A stretch of 37,901 nt of DNA from Deltaproteobacteria bacterium (GTDB lineage: Bacteria; Myxococcota_A; Polyangia; Polyangiales; Houyiibacteriaceae): assembly GCA_019313915.1 (NCBI GenBank), contig JAFDAJ010000009.1:1-37901 (forward strand), read 5' to 3'. Every line of letters begins with the position of its first letter. The first letter of the stretch is position 1. The translations under genes and the position numbers were made by a program. This document shows, one piece after another, positions 36,461 to 37,901 of this stretch. The notes beneath the pieces are model-generated. The model had not been told where the DNA came from. It saw only the letters and a list, made by a program, of their open reading frames with translations, and did no database searches.

Positions 36461-36526
36461 CAGTGCCAGTGCCAGTGCCAGTGCCAGTGCCAGTGCCAGT
36501 GCCAGCGACAGCGACAGCGACAGCGA
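36461..36526 (+). repeat. Hexanucleotide microsatellite (CAGTGC)7 (CAGCGA)4
   Basis: Seven perfect CAGTGC copies (36461-36502) are followed by four CAGCGA copies (36503-36526). It is intergenic, about 230 nt upstream of a lipoprotein start. A short related tract (CAGCGCCAGTGCCAGTGG, from 37741) precedes the third copy of the repeated leader, so the array may belong to that unit. Slippage could change its length. Confidence 0.93.
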
Positions 36527-36691
36527 TGGTGCCGGCGACTGTGAGTGCCTAAGACTCAACCTGGGACGGTTGTTTCCTCGTGGCGCGAATTCGTGCCGAA
36601 ACCGCCTCGGCGGGGTCCGAGCCGCACCACTTTTCGGGCGGTAACAACGCGCAAAATCTGCGCGAATTATGAGTGGAAGGGCAGGGTATCC

Positions 36692-36758
36692 GTGGTAGAC
36701 CGGCGGCAGGGCATACATGAACGGGGATCCTCGGATCCTGCATCGGGGAGGTGACATC
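36692..36758 (+). promoter_or_regulatory. Repeated leader, copy 1: hairpin plus strong Shine-Dalgarno
   Basis: Block order: GTGGTAGACCGG (36692-36703), hairpin GGATC-CTCG-GATCC (36725-36738), then GGGGAGGTGA (36745-36754), almost fully complementary to the 16S 3' end and ideally placed 4-7 nt before the ATG at 36759. The block also occurs at 37303 and 37788. The stem keeps pairing while sequence changes between copies, which argues for a functional RNA fold in the leader. Confidence 0.65.
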
Positions 36759-37073
36759 ATGAAACTAGGTAGACTATTTGTGATCGCGTTGCTGGCTGGC
36801 ACCTTGGGGGTGCTCGGTTGCGGTGACGACGAGACCAACGGCACCGGCGGCACGGCAGGCAGTGGTGGCACGGCAGGCATGGGCGGTAACGGCGGCACGG
36901 GCGGCGCCATCGACCCGAACGAGCTATGCAACATTGAAGCCTGCGCCATAGACAGCGACATCGGTAGAGCGGCCAAGGCTGTGTGCATCGACGAGATCAA
37001 CAGCTGCATTGCAGCCGGCATTTTGACCACGGAGGAGTGCATCGCCTTCGGTACCGAGACCTGCACTGTCTGA
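36759..37073 (+). CDS. Small lipoprotein with Gly-rich linker and C-terminal Cys-rich module
   Basis: A 104-aa protein. The ATG at 36759 is preceded by GGGGAGGTGA. Signal MKLGRLFVIALLAGTLGVLG then C at residue 21 (lipobox VLGC), followed by DDE, which tends to favour inner-membrane retention by the classic +2 rule. A Gly/Thr-rich linker (residues 25-49) leads to a compact module with six Cys (LCNIEACAID ... AVCIDEINSC ... EECIAFGTETC). Its first 46 nt recur exactly at 37856-37901. Function unknown; it is one of a local set of related units. Confidence 0.75.
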   Translation: MKLGRLFVIALLAGTLGVLGCGDDETNGTGGTAGSGGTAGMGGNGGTGGAIDPNELCNIEACAIDSDIGRAAKAVCIDEINSCIAAGILTTEECIAFGTETCTV

Positions 37074-37107
37074 AGCCGCTAGGTAGAGAAGCGGCAGCTT
37101 CAGCTAG

Positions 37108-37144
37108 AAACCGGCGCAGTCGATTCGGCGGCGCCGGTTTTCTT
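37108..37144 (+). terminator. Intrinsic terminator of lipoprotein unit 1
   Basis: AAACCGGCGC (37108-37117) and GCGCCGGTTT (37131-37140) form a 10-bp stem with a 13-nt loop, followed by TCTT. It lies 34 nt after the stop. A second, imperfect hairpin with arms GAAGCCGCT and AGCGGC-AG-CTTC overlaps the stop codon region. Strong stem and T-rich tail support rho-independent termination. Confidence 0.8.
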
Positions 37145-37225
37145 ATGCGCTCACATGACCTGCCATAGTCCTTCTTTCGTTGGCGCCACAGATCCGTCAC
37201 CGTCTGGGCTCATTCGGCAAGAAAT

Positions 37226-37245
37226 CGAGATGAGTAAGCATCTCG
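37226..37245. other. Stem-loop between units 1 and 2
   Basis: CGAGATG (37226-37232) and CATCTCG (37239-37245) are perfect 7-bp arms around AGTAAG. There is no T-tract and no gene end nearby. It may be an operator or part of a long leader of unit 2. Otherwise the stretch from 37145 to 37302 shows nothing that looks coding. Confidence 0.4.
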
Positions 37246-37302
37246 CTTCGCCAAAGCAACGCTAGACATGCCCGTGTCGTGACTGGAAAGGCACGTGACA
37301 CG

Positions 37303-37350
37303 GTGGTAGACCGGACGTGGGCAGTACATGGAGCGGGATCTTCGGGTCCC
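37303..37350 (+). promoter_or_regulatory. Repeated leader, copy 2
   Basis: GTGGTAGACCGG (37303-37314) repeats copy 1 exactly. The hairpin GGGATC-TTCG-GGTCCC (37335-37350) is one pair longer and keeps pairing through a T:G wobble, although its sequence differs from copies 1 and 3. The Shine-Dalgarno has decayed to CCGGAGA and no ATG follows at the expected place. Confidence 0.6.
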
Positions 37351-37609
37351 CTATTGACCGGAGATACGTTTACGGACTGCACGAGCACATGTACGGGAGG
37401 CGGCTGCACCACTGTCGACTGTTCCGAATAGGAGAAGCCTCGGGTCAGATTGTCGGGGGTAACCGCCCCCTCAACGACGCGTCACGGAGCTGCGGACGCA
37501 CCTATTGCGAGTTGGCTTGCAAGGCCTGACCTTGCAATCTTGCCAACGCGGCGAACCGCGTCCCGGCGGCACGATGTGCGAAGTGGGTTCGTTTGAGGAG
37601 CAGCCGTAA
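37351..37609 (+). pseudogene. Decayed Cys-rich lipoprotein of unit 2
   Basis: After leader copy 2 there is no start codon or signal sequence. One frame reads DTFTDCTSTCTGGGCTTVDCSE and stops at 37429-37431; a second frame later reads SRSCGRTYCELACKA and stops at 37527-37529; a third reads GGTMCEVGSFEEQP and stops at 37607-37609. Cysteine-dense pieces in successive frames fit a frameshifted remnant that lost its signal peptide. An alternative is a short live GTG-started peptide beginning at 37303 and running into the first Cys-rich piece. A terminator follows, as in unit 1. Confidence 0.4.
37511..37547. other. Long bulged stem-loop within the unit 2 remnant
   Basis: GTTGGC-TTGCAAGG (37511-37524) pairs with CCTTGCAA-TCTT-GCCAAC (37530-37547): 14 base pairs with one 4-nt bulge and a 5-nt loop CCTGA. 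There is no T-tract. Such bulged hairpins can be repeat-derived or recombination sites, but the ends do not match attC core sequences. Confidence 0.5.
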
Positions 37610-37632
37610 GCTTAGCCCATCCAGCGCACAGG

Positions 37633-37672
37633 AACGGCGGCCTTCGGATCACTCCGTGGGTCGCCGTTTTGT
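37633..37672 (+). terminator. Candidate terminator of unit 2
   Basis: AACGGCG (37633-37639) and CGCCGTT (37662-37668) form a 7-bp stem, with inner pairing likely, followed by TTGTTT. It ends unit 2 much as the hairpin at 37108 ends unit 1. The stretch 37673-37787 then shows only a short CAGTGC-like tract and nothing coding. Confidence 0.6.
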
Positions 37673-37787
37673 TTGTGCCGTCGCGCTACTCCAGTCCCTG
37701 AAAGAACCGGGCTTACTAGGGTTGACACGCCGGTGCCGTGCAGCGCCAGTGCCAGTGGAAAATGGTGACTGGTGGGATATGTTGTCA

Positions 37788-37855
37788 GTGGTAGATCGGC
37801 GGTAGACCATATGTGAAACGGGGATCTTCGGATCCTGCACCGGGGAGGTGACGTT
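37788..37855 (+). promoter_or_regulatory. Repeated leader, copy 3
   Basis: GTGGTAGATCGG (37788-37799), hairpin GGATC-TTCG-GATCC (37822-37835, a UUCG-type tetraloop), then CGGGGAGGTGA with the ATG at 37856. The Shine-Dalgarno and the coding sequence after it are the same as copy 1, while the block between differs at several bases, keeping the stem. Confidence 0.65.
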
Positions 37856-37901
37856 ATGAAACTAGGTAGACTATTTGTGATCGCGTTGCTGGCTGGCACC
37901 T
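37856..37901 (+). CDS. Lipoprotein of unit 3, partial (cut by window end)
   Basis: Only the first 15 codons are inside the window: MKLGRLFVIALLAGT. All 46 nt match the start of the gene at 36759 exactly, so this is a second copy of the same signal sequence, preceded by the same leader and Shine-Dalgarno. Whether the mature part also matches unit 1 cannot be seen. Confidence 0.8.
   Translation, partial: MKLGRLFVIALLAGT

Noticed and set aside
36263-37066. Minus-strand frame with (Leu-Ser)n and (Leu-Ala)n runs
   Set aside because: The runs come from the CAGTGC/CAGCGA microsatellite read backwards, and the frame runs through miaE and the lipoprotein gene.
37317-37529. 70-aa plus-strand frame in unit 2
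   Set aside because: Its start lies inside the leader hairpin region with no ribosome-binding site; only its Cys-rich end looks real, and this is treated as part of the decayed unit 2.
37511-37547. attC-like recombination site
   Set aside because: The arm ends GTTGGC and GCCAAC do not fit the GTTRRRY / RYYYAAC core boxes, and no integrase is in the window.

Overview
The window is GC-rich, gene-dense bacterial chromosome. It most likely comes from a Myxococcota (Polyangia-like, formerly Deltaproteobacteria) genome. This is inferred from gene content: a GspE N-terminal domain fused to HEAT repeats, a bactofilin, TPR/PEGA envelope proteins, lipoproteins with long Gly-rich GGxGGx tracts, and an F-type ATPase with paired b and b' subunits. 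No rRNA, intact tRNA, CRISPR array, transposase, integrase or phage gene was recognised.

Layout. 1-8.4 kb: F1Fo ATP synthase, split in two. Beta and epsilon (atpD, atpC) run leftward; b', b, delta, alpha, gamma (atpF', atpF, atpH, atpA, atpG) run rightward. A bactofilin, an outer-membrane barrel-like protein and an exported SRPBCC protein lie between. Subunits a and c are not in the window. 8.4-13.1 kb: a polytopic membrane protein, a sucrase/ferredoxin-like protein, then a small membrane protein followed by prmA and rsmE (L11 and 16S rRNA methyltransferases). 13.1-19.2 kb: a GspE_N-HEAT protein, a membrane-anchored regulator with a degenerate sigma-54-activator domain, a HAD protein, and a second HEAT protein related to the first. 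19.2-24.5 kb: a quinone-oxidoreductase-like protein, a leftward operon (VAT1-like reductase, low-Mr phosphatase, fructosamine-kinase homologue, CbiX-like chelatase), a PIN protein and a tandem hotdog thioesterase pair. 24.5-26.9 kb: era-der. 26.9-30 kb: envelope genes (Gly-repeat lipoprotein, TPR/PEGA protein, small lipoprotein) facing a two-domain SRPBCC protein. 30-36.4 kb: transaldolase/F6P aldolase, NAD kinase, an overlapping membrane trio including an ABC-2 permease, then murA-hisG-miaE.

36.4-37.9 kb is the most unusual part. At least three tandem units share a leader made of a conserved block, a hairpin closed by a YUCG tetraloop, and (in units 1 and 3) a near-perfect Shine-Dalgarno. 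Units 1 and 3 then start with the same 46 nt of a lipoprotein signal sequence. Unit 2 seems decayed. Units 1 and 2 end in terminator-like hairpins.

A second pattern is spread over the window. Several genes have a TTGAC[AC]-like -35 box about 28-30 nt before the start codon, which would put the transcript start at or next to the start codon. This suggests frequent leaderless transcription, in contrast to the strong Shine-Dalgarno of the repeated lipoprotein units. All functional calls rest on reading the translated sequences; no database search was run.
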